A stretch of 64,000 nucleotides of DNA, taken from positions 5,270,001-5,334,000 of the forward strand of contig NZ_CP182236.1 of assembly GCF_048077055.1 (NCBI RefSeq), given 5' to 3'. The notes beneath the pieces were generated by a model, which was not told the DNA's origin, made no database searches, and saw nothing but the letters and a program-made list of their open reading frames with translations. The stretch comes from Egbenema bharatensis. Lineage in GTDB: Bacteria; Cyanobacteriota; Cyanobacteriia; Elainellales; Elainellaceae. Each line of letters opens with the position of its first letter. Positions within the stretch are counted from its first letter, which is position 1. Both the position numbers and the translations under genes were made by a program. Below are positions 53,901-61,498 of the stretch, in pieces.

Positions 53901-54657
53901 GTATCTGGATTTGCAGGCTTTGATCGCCGGACAGTGGCAGTTCCGCAAGCCCAAGGAGCAGTCGCGGGAAGAGTATGATGCCTTCCTTCAGGAGAAGGTG
54001 TATCCGGTGTTGGAGCAGTGGAAGCAGCGCGTTGTGGAGGAGAATTTGCTGCATCCCCAGGTGGTATATGGCTATTTTCCCTGTCTGGCGGAGGGTAATG
54101 CGTTGCACCTTTATGATCCGATCGCTGTCCAGGAAGGACAGGCTCCAACTGAGCCAATTGCGACATTCCAATTCCCGCGCCAGAAATCGCTGCGTCGCCT
54201 GTGCATTGCCGATTTCTTCCAGCCGAAGTCTGAGGCTCCAACCGCCTACGATGTCTTTCCGATGCAGGCGGTGACGGTGGGTGAGATTGCCACTACTTTT
54301 GCGAAACAGCTATTCGAGTCGGATCAATACACGGACTACCTCTACTATCACGGTCTGGCGGTTCAGGTGGCGGAGGCACTGGCGGAATGGACTCACGCCC
54401 GAATTCGCCGGGAACTGGGATTTGGCGCGAATGATCCAGCTAACATCCGGGATGTCTTAGCCCAACGCTATCAAGGTTCTCGCTATAGTTTTGGCTACCC
54501 GGCTTGCCCGAACATTCAGGATCAGTACATATTGCTGGATCTGCTTCAGGCGGAACGGGTTGGACTCCATATGGATGAAAGTGAACAGCTTTATCCAGAA
54601 CAGTCCACCACGGCGATCGTGGCGTATCATCCGACTGCAAAGTATTTCAGTGCGTAG
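50950..54657 (+). CDS. metH: Cobalamin-dependent methionine synthase
   Basis: A 1235-residue MetH that methylates homocysteine to methionine using methyltetrahydrofolate and methylcobalamin. Four modules are visible. Homocysteine domain (1-320) with zinc ligands in LNCATGPD and GGCCGTRPDH. Folate domain from SFLIVGERLNASGSKKCREML. B12 cap and Rossmann domain with DVHDIGKN (the Co-ligating His) near residue 776. C-terminal activation domain, FPRQKSLRRLCIADFF onward. Two inserts are unusual. One is a low-complexity linker LSPQSSVLSPQSSV coded by a heptamer repeat (about 51953-51998). The other is an Ala/Asp/Glu-rich stretch of about 70 residues after the B12 domain. Confidence 0.95.
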   Translation: MTHPFLSRLHSPDRPVIVFDGAMGTNLQVQNLTAEDFGGAAYEGCNEYLIITKPEAVATVHRDFLAAGADVIETDTFGAASIVLAEYDLADRAYELNKKAAELAKQCTAEFSTPEKPRFVAGSMGPTTKLPTLGHIDFDTLKTAFIEQAEGLFDGGVDLFLVETCQDVLQIKAALNAIETVFAQKGERRPLMVSVTMETTGTMLVGSDAAAMLAILEPYPIDILGLNCATGPDRMAEHIRYLSANSPFVISCIPNAGIPENVGGHAHYKLTPMELRMALMHFVEDLGVQVIGGCCGTRPDHIQQLAELAPTLTPKARPVRVTGGQPTASPKQATILSPQSSVLSPQSSVPTPRPAFQYTPAAASIYSAQPYEQDNSFLIVGERLNASGSKKCREMLNAEDWDGLVSLARSQVKEGAHILDVNVDYVGRDGVKDMHELVSRLVTNVNLPLMLDSTEWQKMEAGLKVAGGKCILNSTNYEDGDERFFKVVELAKQYGAGIVVGTIDEEGMARSAERKFAIAQRAYRDILEYGIPAHEIFYDPLALPISTGIEEDRVNGKETIEAIRLIRENLPGVHVLLGVSNISFGLSPAARIVLNSMFLHESMAVGLDAAIVSAAKILPIAKIEPQHQEVCRQLIYDQRRFEGDVCVYDPLTELTTLFEGVSAKEARGSRESLKDLPIEERLKRHIIDGERIGLDEALTEALTQYAPLDIINTFLLDGMKVVGELFGSGQMQLPFVLQSAETMKSAVAHLEPFMEKEDSSQAKGIVVIATVKGDVHDIGKNLVDIILTNNGYRVINLGIKQPVDNIIDAYFEHNADCIAMSGLLVKSTAFMKENLEVFNERGITVPVILGGAALTPKFVHEDCQNAYKGKVIYGKDAFSDLHFMDKLMPAKAAENWDDLKGFLDEAGAADGATDGAAVVGSNESKETDTEGGEADRAVAVAAAVEEPNEERSTAVAIAIDRPTPPFWGTKILNPADIPLEEVLGYLDLQALIAGQWQFRKPKEQSREEYDAFLQEKVYPVLEQWKQRVVEENLLHPQVVYGYFPCLAEGNALHLYDPIAVQEGQAPTEPIATFQFPRQKSLRRLCIADFFQPKSEAPTAYDVFPMQAVTVGEIATTFAKQLFESDQYTDYLYYHGLAVQVAEALAEWTHARIRRELGFGANDPANIRDVLAQRYQGSRYSFGYPACPNIQDQYILLDLLQAERVGLHMDESEQLYPEQSTTAIVAYHPTAKYFSA
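51953..51998 (+). repeat. CCTCAGT heptamer array inside metH
   Basis: About six tandem CCTCAGT units lie within the coding sequence. Three units equal 21 bases, so the frame reads the seven-residue repeat LSPQSSV twice. It resembles the short tandem heptamer repeats found between genes in this window (30846-30903, 48712-48786). Confidence 0.8.
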
Positions 54658-54693
54658 AGGTCTTTATTGAATCGCAAGATGAGGTCAACCTCA

Positions 54694-55311
54694 ATGATCC
54701 AGGCACTCCAGCAACCGACTTCCTTTGACGACTTTGTTAAGTGGCTTCCGGCAACCTCTGAAGGTCATTACGAGTTACATCGAGAGGTAATTGTCGAAAT
54801 GCCCAAACCGCGAGGAAAACACTCTGAAGTGGCTGGATTTGTGGCGGCTGAACTCAACTTTGCCATTCGTCAGCAACAATTGCCCTATTTCATTCCTAAA
54901 GAGTGTATCGTTCGATCGCGGGATGGCACCTCTGGCTATGAACCGGATGTGATTGTGGTAGACCGCACTGCTTTAGCCAATGAGCCACGCTGGGAGAGAG
55001 AATCAGTCCTGACCTCTGGAGAAACGATCAAGCTGATTGTGGAGGTGGTTTCGACGAACTGGCAGGATGATTACTCCCTGAAGCTGACGGATTACGAAGC
55101 CCTGGGCATTCCGGAATATTGGGCGGTAGACTATGCAGGACTGGGTGGACGGCTCTACATTGGCTATCCCAAGCGTCCAACCCTTTCCATCTACAACCTG
55201 ACGGATGAGGGAGAATACGAGGTTCAGCAGTTTCGGGAAAGCGATCGCCTGTGCTCTTCCACCTTTCCCAACCTCAATCTGGTAGCAGATCAGGTGTTTG
55301 CTGCGGAATAA
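54694..55311 (+). CDS. Uma2-family (DUF820) putative endonuclease
   Basis: About 205 residues from ATG 54694 (an upstream ATG at 54667 is less likely). Visible Uma2 features: TSFDDFVKWLPATSEGHYELHREVIVEMP, YEPDVIVVDR (P-D), and the ETIKLIVEVVSTNWQDDYSLKLTDYEALGIPEYWAVDY block with E, the spaced K and the closing YWAVD. It is the third Uma2 gene in the window. The 3' end overlaps the converging MOSC-ATL gene by 22 bp, an unusually tight arrangement. Function unproven. Confidence 0.85.
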   Translation: MIQALQQPTSFDDFVKWLPATSEGHYELHREVIVEMPKPRGKHSEVAGFVAAELNFAIRQQQLPYFIPKECIVRSRDGTSGYEPDVIVVDRTALANEPRWERESVLTSGETIKLIVEVVSTNWQDDYSLKLTDYEALGIPEYWAVDYAGLGGRLYIGYPKRPTLSIYNLTDEGEYEVQQFRESDRLCSSTFPNLNLVADQVFAAE

Positions 55312-56105
55312 CTGGCGGTTGAATCCTGGTGTTCATCCCTCTGATGTCCACCGTGGAAAGTAATCCAGCGGGCTTGCCAAAGATAATCCTCCAGCAATAC
55401 GCTTCCCGTTTCCTGAACCCGAACGCCCTCAGCTTCTAGCCGCTGTTTCTGATCCCGCACATGGGCTGTGATCTCACCGCTTGTGTTTAAAACGCGATGG
55501 GCTGGATAGCCTGAATGATCCGCCTTCTGGAGGTATTTTGGCAGCGCGCGGAAATAGCCGTTTGCAACTCCGATACTCGTAATCACCTCCCGATAGGTCA
55601 CGACCTGACCGACTGGAATCTGGGTCAAAAAATTCAGGAAGCGATCGAAAGGCTTTTCAGGTAAGGCAGGAAAGGCATCGGGATGAATCACAAACCGATC
55701 GCCTACTGTCAGCGTCCCCCCGGCAACCACTACCCCTAAGATGCCGCGTTTTCCGGCTAAATCCTTTAAAGATTTGACTAGATGGGATACCGTTTTGCAA
55801 GGTTCACAGTATAGGGTTAAACCGATGGCAACTTGATTACTAAATTCCAGGATGGAACCCGGTTTGAAGGATCGATCGCTGCCATGAATCACAATGTTTT
55901 CCCGCAGGTCTCCGGGTTGAAGTGAGAGATCCAGTAAATCCTGTTCCTGGACAATTAGCACCTGTCTGGGACTGAGCGGATCCGCATTCACATCGCCCGC
56001 AATTCCTCGTCCTCGTTCAAGCTGTAGCGTGGTCTGCTCCACCATCGGCGCAGTGTGCTGGAGCTTAGAAAAAAGATGCAGGATAGAACCGCTCGAAACT
56101 GACAT
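55290..56105 (-). CDS. MOSC domain fused to an alkyltransferase-like (ATL) domain
   Basis: A 271-residue fusion. The N-terminal 150 or so residues are MOSC-like (molybdenum cofactor sulfurase C-terminal type): GRGIAGDVNADPLSPRQVLIVQEQDLLDL, DLRENIVIHG and GLTLYCEPCKTV, with a Cys in CEPC that may carry the cofactor or sulfur. From KPFDRFLNFLTQIPVGQVVTYREVI the rest is the DNA-binding domain of O6-alkylguanine-DNA alkyltransferases. The active-site PCHR is replaced by PAHR (YPAHRVLNTSGE). So it is an ATL-type protein that binds alkylated DNA without removing the alkyl group and passes it to excision repair. What MOSC does here is unknown. Confidence 0.75.
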   Translation of the reverse strand: MSVSSGSILHLFSKLQHTAPMVEQTTLQLERGRGIAGDVNADPLSPRQVLIVQEQDLLDLSLQPGDLRENIVIHGSDRSFKPGSILEFSNQVAIGLTLYCEPCKTVSHLVKSLKDLAGKRGILGVVVAGGTLTVGDRFVIHPDAFPALPEKPFDRFLNFLTQIPVGQVVTYREVITSIGVANGYFRALPKYLQKADHSGYPAHRVLNTSGEITAHVRDQKQRLEAEGVRVQETGSVLLEDYLWQARWITFHGGHQRDEHQDSTASYSAANT

Positions 56106-56214
56106 AGCGTTACGCCAGAAATGAGATGAGGCGATCGAGGTTTATCATTCTACTGCGAATTTTACCTGGATCATTCGCAACAAAGTATGAAGCACCGCAG
56201 CGATCGTATCGATT

Positions 56215-56497
56215 TTAACTTGATTTAGAAAATCATTGATGGTAGTCTCGTCAACAGTCATCTTTGGGGTTGCAAAACTGGAAAGGTGATGGACGACCTG
56301 GAGACGAATTCTTCAGCGGAGGCCAAGCGTTGCCTGGCAAGCGAATACGCTCAACCTCCTAACCTCAGACTACCGAAGCTAGTCCTTGGCTAGGGTGTAT
56401 GATAACACCCGACGCTCTTAGCTTGTGCTGTCTGAAAAGCTGGGAGCTAGTCTCTGGGGTTTCTTCAAACCCTGGAATACAAGGAGATTCACAAAAT
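56215..56497 (+). promoter_or_regulatory. Structured leader of the 82-residue gene, copy 3
   Basis: TTAACTTGATTT (56215-56226) aligns with the -35 block of copies 1 and 2; the -10 is poorer (GATGGT). The leader carries the same hairpins: 56298-56316 CTGGAGA-CGAAT-TCTTCAG, where an A-U pair of copy 1 has become G-C; GGAGGCCAAGCG facing CGCTCAACCTCC; GACTA/TAGTC; 56393-56410 GGGTGT-ATGATA-ACACCC; 56457-56472 GGGTTT-CTTC-AAACCC; then AAGGAG. The 5' third is less conserved than in copies 1 and 2. Confidence 0.6.
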
Positions 56498-56746
56498 ATG
56501 TCTGATAAACTGTTCGGTCAGCCTCCCAGTGGCGATCGGCTGATTTCTCCTGCCCGTCGTTCCGTAAAAATTCTGATGATCGGTCAACCCGATGATGTAG
56601 AAATCACGATCGCGCGTTTGTACCATTGTGGATTCTGCCGCGTCGAAGATTGGTCACGTCCTTTACCCTACGTGCAGATTCAGGAAGCCACCGTCAGAGA
56701 ACCCGGCGAAATCATGCGAATCTATAAGCGATCGATGAGTCTCTAA
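56498..56746 (+). CDS. 82-residue conserved protein, copy 3 of three
   Basis: Starts MSDKLFGQPPSGDRL and ends EIMRIYKRSMSL. It has diverged most from the other two (HCGF, YVQIQEATVRE), yet keeps RRSVKILMIGQPDDVEITIARLY and CRVEDWSRPLP. It lies on the opposite strand from copies 1 and 2, behind AAGGAG. The persistence of the core in three separated copies argues that all are functional. No domain recognised. Confidence 0.75.
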   Translation: MSDKLFGQPPSGDRLISPARRSVKILMIGQPDDVEITIARLYHCGFCRVEDWSRPLPYVQIQEATVREPGEIMRIYKRSMSL

Positions 56747-57006
56747 CTGATCCGGTTTGCATTCTCAAATCCGATCGTTTCTGGAGTTTCTGGAAGCGAT
56801 CGGACTTGGGTGATGGGTAGGGGGTGATGGGAAGGAACGATCGTTGCTCTTGCACCAGAACACTTGCGGTGACAGGCGTTATCCCACACGTTCAGCGCAC
56901 CGATGATTACCGATTTTGATGCGTTCTCATCCTCGTGATTGGGTCACGGCTCTACGGGCACAATGCACGATCGCTTGAAATGTGCAATGCTGATATTCGC
57001 TCATTG
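56747..57006. other. Intergenic region after copy 3
   Basis: No gene. A short GGGTGATGGGTAGGGGGTGATGGG stretch (about 56808-56832) resembles the heptamer-type repeats. Otherwise unremarkable. Confidence 0.4.
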
Positions 57007-57315
57007 TCAGTTTCCCCTTGCTGATTTAGAAAATGAAACACTCATCGCTTGGTAGCCTTTCAGATCAAAAGTCCAAAAGTTAAACTCGCTCCAAATCTCA
57101 TCAATGACTTTATACTGAGCTGTTGTTTTCATGGTGAATTCGGTGATCAAAGAAATGCATTCGCGCGATGTTTTTGTAAGAGAATCGCCTGTTTGAGTCG
57201 CTTGCACAGTGATACTCTTTGGATGATTTGTTAGCGTGGATGCTGCCATTCTCAAACTATCAAGATCTTTTTCTTCAGGTGGAATATCAACTTCAATGAT
57301 GACTTTTACATTCAT
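57007..57315 (-). CDS. Small uncharacterised protein, last gene of the CcbP operon
   Basis: A 102-residue soluble protein beginning MNVKVIIEVDIPPEEKDLDSLRMAASTLTNHPKSITVQATQTG, with alternating strands and one helix, and no known motif. It starts a base or so after the stop of the 618-residue gene, so the two are translationally coupled. I recognise no family. The hydrophobic pattern suggests an alpha/beta fold; the role is presumably linked to the two upstream operon members. Confidence 0.5.
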   Translation of the reverse strand: MNVKVIIEVDIPPEEKDLDSLRMAASTLTNHPKSITVQATQTGDSLTKTSRECISLITEFTMKTTAQYKVIDEIWSEFNFWTFDLKGYQAMSVSFSKSARGN

Positions 57316-57316
57316 A

Positions 57317-59131
57317 TCAGCTTAACCCCGCTTGTTTCATCGCTTTCCATAGGTTACTGCGTCGCTGGTGAACATCACGCCACTCAGCTAAAAGCATTTC
57401 ATAGTTTTGGGGAGATAGTTCCTTCAAGGCAACCATCCACCTGACATGATTGGTATAGTCAGATTTAGCAGCAGCCTCTGGTTTGGGAACAAAATTCTGT
57501 AGATGGGTTTTCCAGTAATTTATAACCTGCTCTAACAAATCAGCAGCAGCATGTTGTTTGAGATAGTCTTGTCGTGATTGATCGTTCTCCGTCAAACGAT
57601 CTTGAGGATATATAACGACCTGATAAAACTGAGGATATTCAGATTTTCCGTTATTCCGAATATCAGTCAAATCTTTTGTCAGCAATCGCAGCAGATCATA
57701 GTTCTCACCGAGTTGCTGTTGCTTTGCAGGGAGGTGAGTGAGCCATTGCGTCATTTGCTGCTGAAACCAGGGTGCTCCTTTTTGTGAGTCAGCAACACTA
57801 TCAATTAGCCAGGGAACCCACCAGCTATCAACGGGTTTAGCTCTCCCGTATTCTCTCCAAGTTTGCGGTTTCGTTCGACGATCGACTAAATCTCGCCACG
57901 ATGTGAACAGGGCTTGACGAGCGGGTTCAGCTAGGGGAGTCTCAGCAAAGGCTTTAAACATAGCAGACCAATCAGCCCATTGAGCCATTGCAATTTGCTG
58001 GATTTCCAGGGCATGGGCGCGATCGGTTTGATTTAGTCCCTGTGCCGTTTGCTGATAGTAGCGCAGCAATTGACCTGCACTGATTTGTTCACCTTCGTAA
58101 TAGAAGCCTGAGGTTGCAATCAGGAGCGTGGCTTCAGGTGCCCAGTTTGCTTGGGCGCGATGAGATTTCAATCGGGAATGGATTGTTTCTTGAATCACCG
58201 TCAAACTCTCTGAGTAGTTCTGTTCCGCCAACAAAGCTTTGATAATCGGCAAGCCATTCTCCCACTGCTGCGGGATTGTTGTTCGCAGATTGTCCAGATA
58301 GCGATCGGGTGCGTATTGCTCAACTAGGTGCAGATAAAGCTGATGCCAGTGAGAGTTTGTATCGCTCAGTATGTGTTTCCAGAAGGCTGCCTCACGTTCA
58401 GTTGTCAATCCTGTCAGAATGCACTGTTGATCGGCTTCAGACAACTGAGTGAAGAAGTTAAACAGAGTATCACTGTCCAGTTCTATTTCCTGAAATTGCA
58501 GTTCACATTCTCGAATGTGGTGAGCAAATTGAAATGCATTCCGTTCCTGCGCCTGAGCCACGAACCATTCCCATTGCAATAAACAATCGGTTAAATGATT
58601 CTCTAAATACAGCCCATCGGTCAATTCCATCCAGTCTTCTAACCCTTCTGAAATAGCTGATTCTGCTTCCAGGAGAACGGGAACGAAGCCTTGATTGGGG
58701 GTAAACTCATGCTCAAATGCCGTTTGGAGCAGCGATCGCATTTGTGCCGCAACTCTTTCTAAATCTTCGCTAAAGGTGGTTGCATCAAAATAAGGCGGTT
58801 CCCAGTGAACCTCCTGAAGGATATATTTTCCACTTTCCTCTAAAGCTTCTGAAACAATGTCATCCCATTCTTGCCAGAGTTCAGACCAGATCTGCGCCTG
58901 TTTTGCCAGAGAAACGATTTGCGTGGCAGATGCTTCTTCAGTTGACTTAGGATCAGTTGACTCCGGAACAGACGATGGCAGCAGAATTTGCCTGACGGCT
59001 TGCTGGGTGTTTTCAGGAATTTGGGCGATCGCCTTTTCCTGCAACTCAGGTGACAGCACCGTGAATAGTGCATCTAGCAGTTGACCTAATTCCGGTTGGG
59101 TTAACGCATTCAGCAGACGATCGGATTTCAT
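57317..59131 (-). CDS. Uncharacterised 604-residue helical protein, middle gene of the CcbP operon
   Basis: About 604 residues from ATG 59131 (MKSDRLLNALTQPELGQLLDALF), which lies right after the stop of the CcbP-like gene; an upstream ATG (59173) would overlap that gene. The sequence is almost entirely helical, rich in Leu, Gln, Glu and Trp, with several WxxWxDxVxRR-like segments (TSWRDLVDRR, SELWQEWDDI, AEWRDVHQRR). That suggests a solenoid of helical pairs. No catalytic signature, signal peptide or membrane segment is visible. The close linkage to a calcium-binding protein is the only functional hint. Confidence 0.65.
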   Translation of the reverse strand: MKSDRLLNALTQPELGQLLDALFTVLSPELQEKAIAQIPENTQQAVRQILLPSSVPESTDPKSTEEASATQIVSLAKQAQIWSELWQEWDDIVSEALEESGKYILQEVHWEPPYFDATTFSEDLERVAAQMRSLLQTAFEHEFTPNQGFVPVLLEAESAISEGLEDWMELTDGLYLENHLTDCLLQWEWFVAQAQERNAFQFAHHIRECELQFQEIELDSDTLFNFFTQLSEADQQCILTGLTTEREAAFWKHILSDTNSHWHQLYLHLVEQYAPDRYLDNLRTTIPQQWENGLPIIKALLAEQNYSESLTVIQETIHSRLKSHRAQANWAPEATLLIATSGFYYEGEQISAGQLLRYYQQTAQGLNQTDRAHALEIQQIAMAQWADWSAMFKAFAETPLAEPARQALFTSWRDLVDRRTKPQTWREYGRAKPVDSWWVPWLIDSVADSQKGAPWFQQQMTQWLTHLPAKQQQLGENYDLLRLLTKDLTDIRNNGKSEYPQFYQVVIYPQDRLTENDQSRQDYLKQHAAADLLEQVINYWKTHLQNFVPKPEAAAKSDYTNHVRWMVALKELSPQNYEMLLAEWRDVHQRRSNLWKAMKQAGLS

Positions 59132-59133
59132 AC

Positions 59134-59511
59134 TCACCCCAGTTGATATCCCTGCTCCATCCAATAGTGCCAATCTGCGATCGCTTCTTCCGTTTCGTCA
59201 TCTACATCAACGCCTTCGATTTGAACCAGGGGCACTGCCAGTTCTCGCTCCATCCAGCGGATAACGACAAACATTTCTTGCTCACAATCATCGGTAGGAG
59301 CCATTTCGATCACATCTACCACTTCTTTGAGCTTTAGAGGAGAAATTTTGCGTTCTAGAATACACTTGCCTTGAAATGGAAAGCCGATCTTATCTTGGAG
59401 GTAATAGTACCATCCCATTGCCTGCTCTTCCGGATCATAAGCATCGACGATCGCCTCCATTGCGATTCGTTCTTCCCGCTCTTCATCCTTTTGACCTTTT
59501 CTTTTTGGCAT
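59134..59511 (-). CDS. ccbP: CcbP-like calcium-binding protein
   Basis: A 125-residue acidic protein. After a charged start it reads RIAMEAIVDAYDPEEQAMGWYYYLQDKIGFPFQGKCILERKISPLKLKEVVDVIEMAPTDDCEQEMFVVIRWMERELAVPLVQIEGVDVDDETEEAIADWHYWMEQGY. This follows the cyanobacterial calcium-binding protein CcbP of Anabaena, which buffers free Ca2+ in the cytoplasm and influences heterocyst formation. The acidic clusters D-E and TDDCEQE would supply ligands. It is the first gene of a three-gene operon with two unknown proteins, an arrangement that may point to calcium-linked roles for those. Identification is by recalled similarity. Confidence 0.7.
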   Translation of the reverse strand: MPKRKGQKDEEREERIAMEAIVDAYDPEEQAMGWYYYLQDKIGFPFQGKCILERKISPLKLKEVVDVIEMAPTDDCEQEMFVVIRWMERELAVPLVQIEGVDVDDETEEAIADWHYWMEQGYQLG

Positions 59512-59625
59512 ATTGCAACCTCTGACTGGGATACCGCATTATAGTAAGGTCTGCAATGGGGTGCAATTCGATCGACTGAGAGAATTAACAGTTCTTACGA
59601 GCATTACGAGCATTCCCTCCCTGCT

Positions 59626-59986
59626 TCAAGTCAAGTCTCGCTGTTGCAGCATTGAAACTAGCTTGCGCTTACGGGTATGGGTTTGGAGCAGCATGGTGCG
59701 ATACCGTTTCCATTCCTCCTGTTGCCCCAACTGAAGATAGGCAGCCCGGACTCGACGCAGCCAGTTAATTGCATGATAGTAATACTGGGCTTTACCGTCA
59801 TTCATAATCGACTCGGCACGACGACGGGCGTTTTCAATCACCCAGTCAGGACGATGGGGAACGAGCGCATTATGTCCGTCACCCTGCTCAAGAAATTTGT
59901 CTGCTTTTTGAATAATCTCTCGAATTTCATCCAGCGCAGGCTCATCATCCCACTGCCCTACAGACTGATCGATAATTCGCTCAACA
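59626..59986 (-). pseudogene. C-terminal remnant of a SWIM-zinc-finger-type protein
   Basis: The minus-strand frame reads VERIIDQSVGQWDDEPALDEIREIIQKADKFLEQGDGHNAL...VIENARRRAESIMNDGKAQYYYHAINWLRRVRAAYLQLGQQEEWKRYRTMLLQTHTRKRKLVSMLQ. This resembles the C-terminal helical part of cyanobacterial SWIM zinc-finger proteins. The only longer open reading goes through the tRNA-Ser gene, and between the tRNA end and this stretch there is no start codon. So it is a truncated gene whose upstream part was lost at the tRNA boundary. An internal ATG would give only about 59 residues. Confidence 0.5.
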
Positions 59987-60070
59987 CGGAGAGGGTGGGA
60001 TTCGAACCCACGGTCCTCATCGGACACTCGATTTCAAGTCGAGCGCATTCGACCACTCTGCCACCTCTCC
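59987..60070 (-). tRNA. trnS: tRNA-Ser (anticodon UGA)
   Basis: An 84-nt minus-strand tRNA: acceptor stem GGAGAGG/CCTCTCC with discriminator G, a D-arm with GTGGTCGAATGC, anticodon stem CTCGA/TCGAG with loop CTTGAAA (anticodon UGA), a long variable arm as expected for Ser, and the T loop TTCGAAT. CCA is not encoded. Confidence 0.95.
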
Positions 60071-60257
60071 AGGGTGCGATTAAAATTCTAGCCTAAATTC
60101 TTCCCCTGAGCCAATCGAACCGAAAGGCATAGGCTAAAATATTTTTCCTCCTATCTACAGACTTGCAGGTTCTCTCAGGTGATAGAGGCTTTTTGCTCAG
60201 TAAATTTTTATGATCTAGGTAAGTTAAGAAACCACATAGCTTGGATCGAGGACTTAT

Positions 60258-60617
60258 ATGAATAGCGACTCAAGGCATAAAGAGAACCAGGAAATTAAGC
60301 AGCCGATGGCGGCTGATGAGGTTGATCCTAAACAAAAGCAGGAACAGAAAGAAGAATTAGAAAGAGCAGGGAATAGCCTGACCATTAACCCTGGCGATCG
60401 CATTGATGAAAGTAAATCGCTAGAGGAAAAAGCGAAGCAGGTAGCGGTGGATGCGCCGGACATTACGGGCGATCACATTGTAGTCCCCACCTATTTCGTA
60501 GTGGATACCCCGGAAGGTGAGCAGAAAGCTCTCCACCACGTCAAAGATGCTGAAGAAATTTCAGATGTGATCCGGCAGGCTCGAATGGATGAAGATGGAA
60601 ACCGGAAATGGTCGTAA
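60258..60617 (+). CDS. Small hydrophilic protein of unknown function
   Basis: A 119-residue, strongly charged protein. The first 60 residues are disordered-looking (Lys/Glu/Gln rich). The C-terminal part VVPTYFVVDTPEGEQKALHHVKDAEEISDVIRQARMDEDGNRKWS forms a probable strand-helix unit. No family recognised. It is downstream of the tRNA on the opposite strand, with an independent promoter region. It may be a stress or cytosolic protein, but that is a guess. Confidence 0.55.
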   Translation: MNSDSRHKENQEIKQPMAADEVDPKQKQEQKEELERAGNSLTINPGDRIDESKSLEEKAKQVAVDAPDITGDHIVVPTYFVVDTPEGEQKALHHVKDAEEISDVIRQARMDEDGNRKWS

Positions 60618-60747
60618 TAGAGGTTTTGATGCGTTTTGATTTTTACTGATGCATCGACTGTCACTATCGGTTCCCACAGTATAGACAAGTGATCATCGAC
60701 TGACATCAATCAATCATCAACCTTGCATAAATTACCTACCGATCGGT

Positions 60748-61428
60748 TTACTCCAGGGAATCGATCGGTTTTGCATCGTCCCATGATCGCATCGGTTGAG
60801 GGGAGCTGAGAGCCCGATCGACCTGCTGATATAGCTTTGCCAAACCAGAAGAATTATCAATCACTACATCCGCCTGCTCCACCTTTTTTTCGATCGCCAT
60901 TTGGCTATCAATGCGCAGTTGAATTTGCTCTAGGTTAAGGCGATCGCGGTGCATGAGGCGTTCTCTCTGCTGATCGGCTTGCGATCGAACCACCCAGATT
61001 TCTGTAACCAGATCCGTCATACGGGCTTCAAATAACAGGGGAATCACTAATACCACGGTCGAGTAGGATGGAGCTAAACGATTCAGTTCAGTCAGCATTC
61101 GATCGCGGACAAAGGGATGAACCTGCTGTTCTAACCAAATTCGCTCTGCTGAAGAATTAAAAACAATATCTCCTAACCGACGGCGATCGAGGGTGCCATC
61201 GGACAACAGCAGGGTGGAACCATACCGATCTACGATTTCCGATAACACTGCCGAACCTGGCTCAACCGCTTCCCGAGCATAGAGATCTGCATCCAAAACT
61301 GGCAAATGATGCACCGTTGCCAGATAATCTGAAACTGTGGTTTTGCCCATCCCCACCCCACCCGTAATCCCAATAATGCGCTGAGGATGGGATCGATTGA
61401 CTCCCTGATGATTGGATTGACGTACCAA
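60748..61428 (-). CDS. coaE: Dephospho-CoA kinase
   Basis: A 226-residue P-loop kinase that phosphorylates the ribose 3'-OH of dephospho-CoA in the last step of CoA synthesis. Walker A is GGVGMGKTT (about residues 23-31); DADLYAREAVEPGSAVL, DRRRLGDIVFNSSAERIWLEQQVHPFVRDRM and VVDVVIDNSS-type ending ADVVIDNSSGLAKLYQQVDRAL are typical. The first 16 or so residues are an extra unconserved extension. It is the third gene of a minus-strand row after cobA and hemD (70 bp after hemD), which may be one transcript. Confidence 0.93.
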   Translation of the reverse strand: MVRQSNHQGVNRSHPQRIIGITGGVGMGKTTVSDYLATVHHLPVLDADLYAREAVEPGSAVLSEIVDRYGSTLLLSDGTLDRRRLGDIVFNSSAERIWLEQQVHPFVRDRMLTELNRLAPSYSTVVLVIPLLFEARMTDLVTEIWVVRSQADQQRERLMHRDRLNLEQIQLRIDSQMAIEKKVEQADVVIDNSSGLAKLYQQVDRALSSPQPMRSWDDAKPIDSLE

Positions 61429-61498
61429 GCTGCCTCCACCTCACGTAACTTGTTTCCTGATTGAACCACCCGTTCAACCCTGATCGAACCCACCCGAC

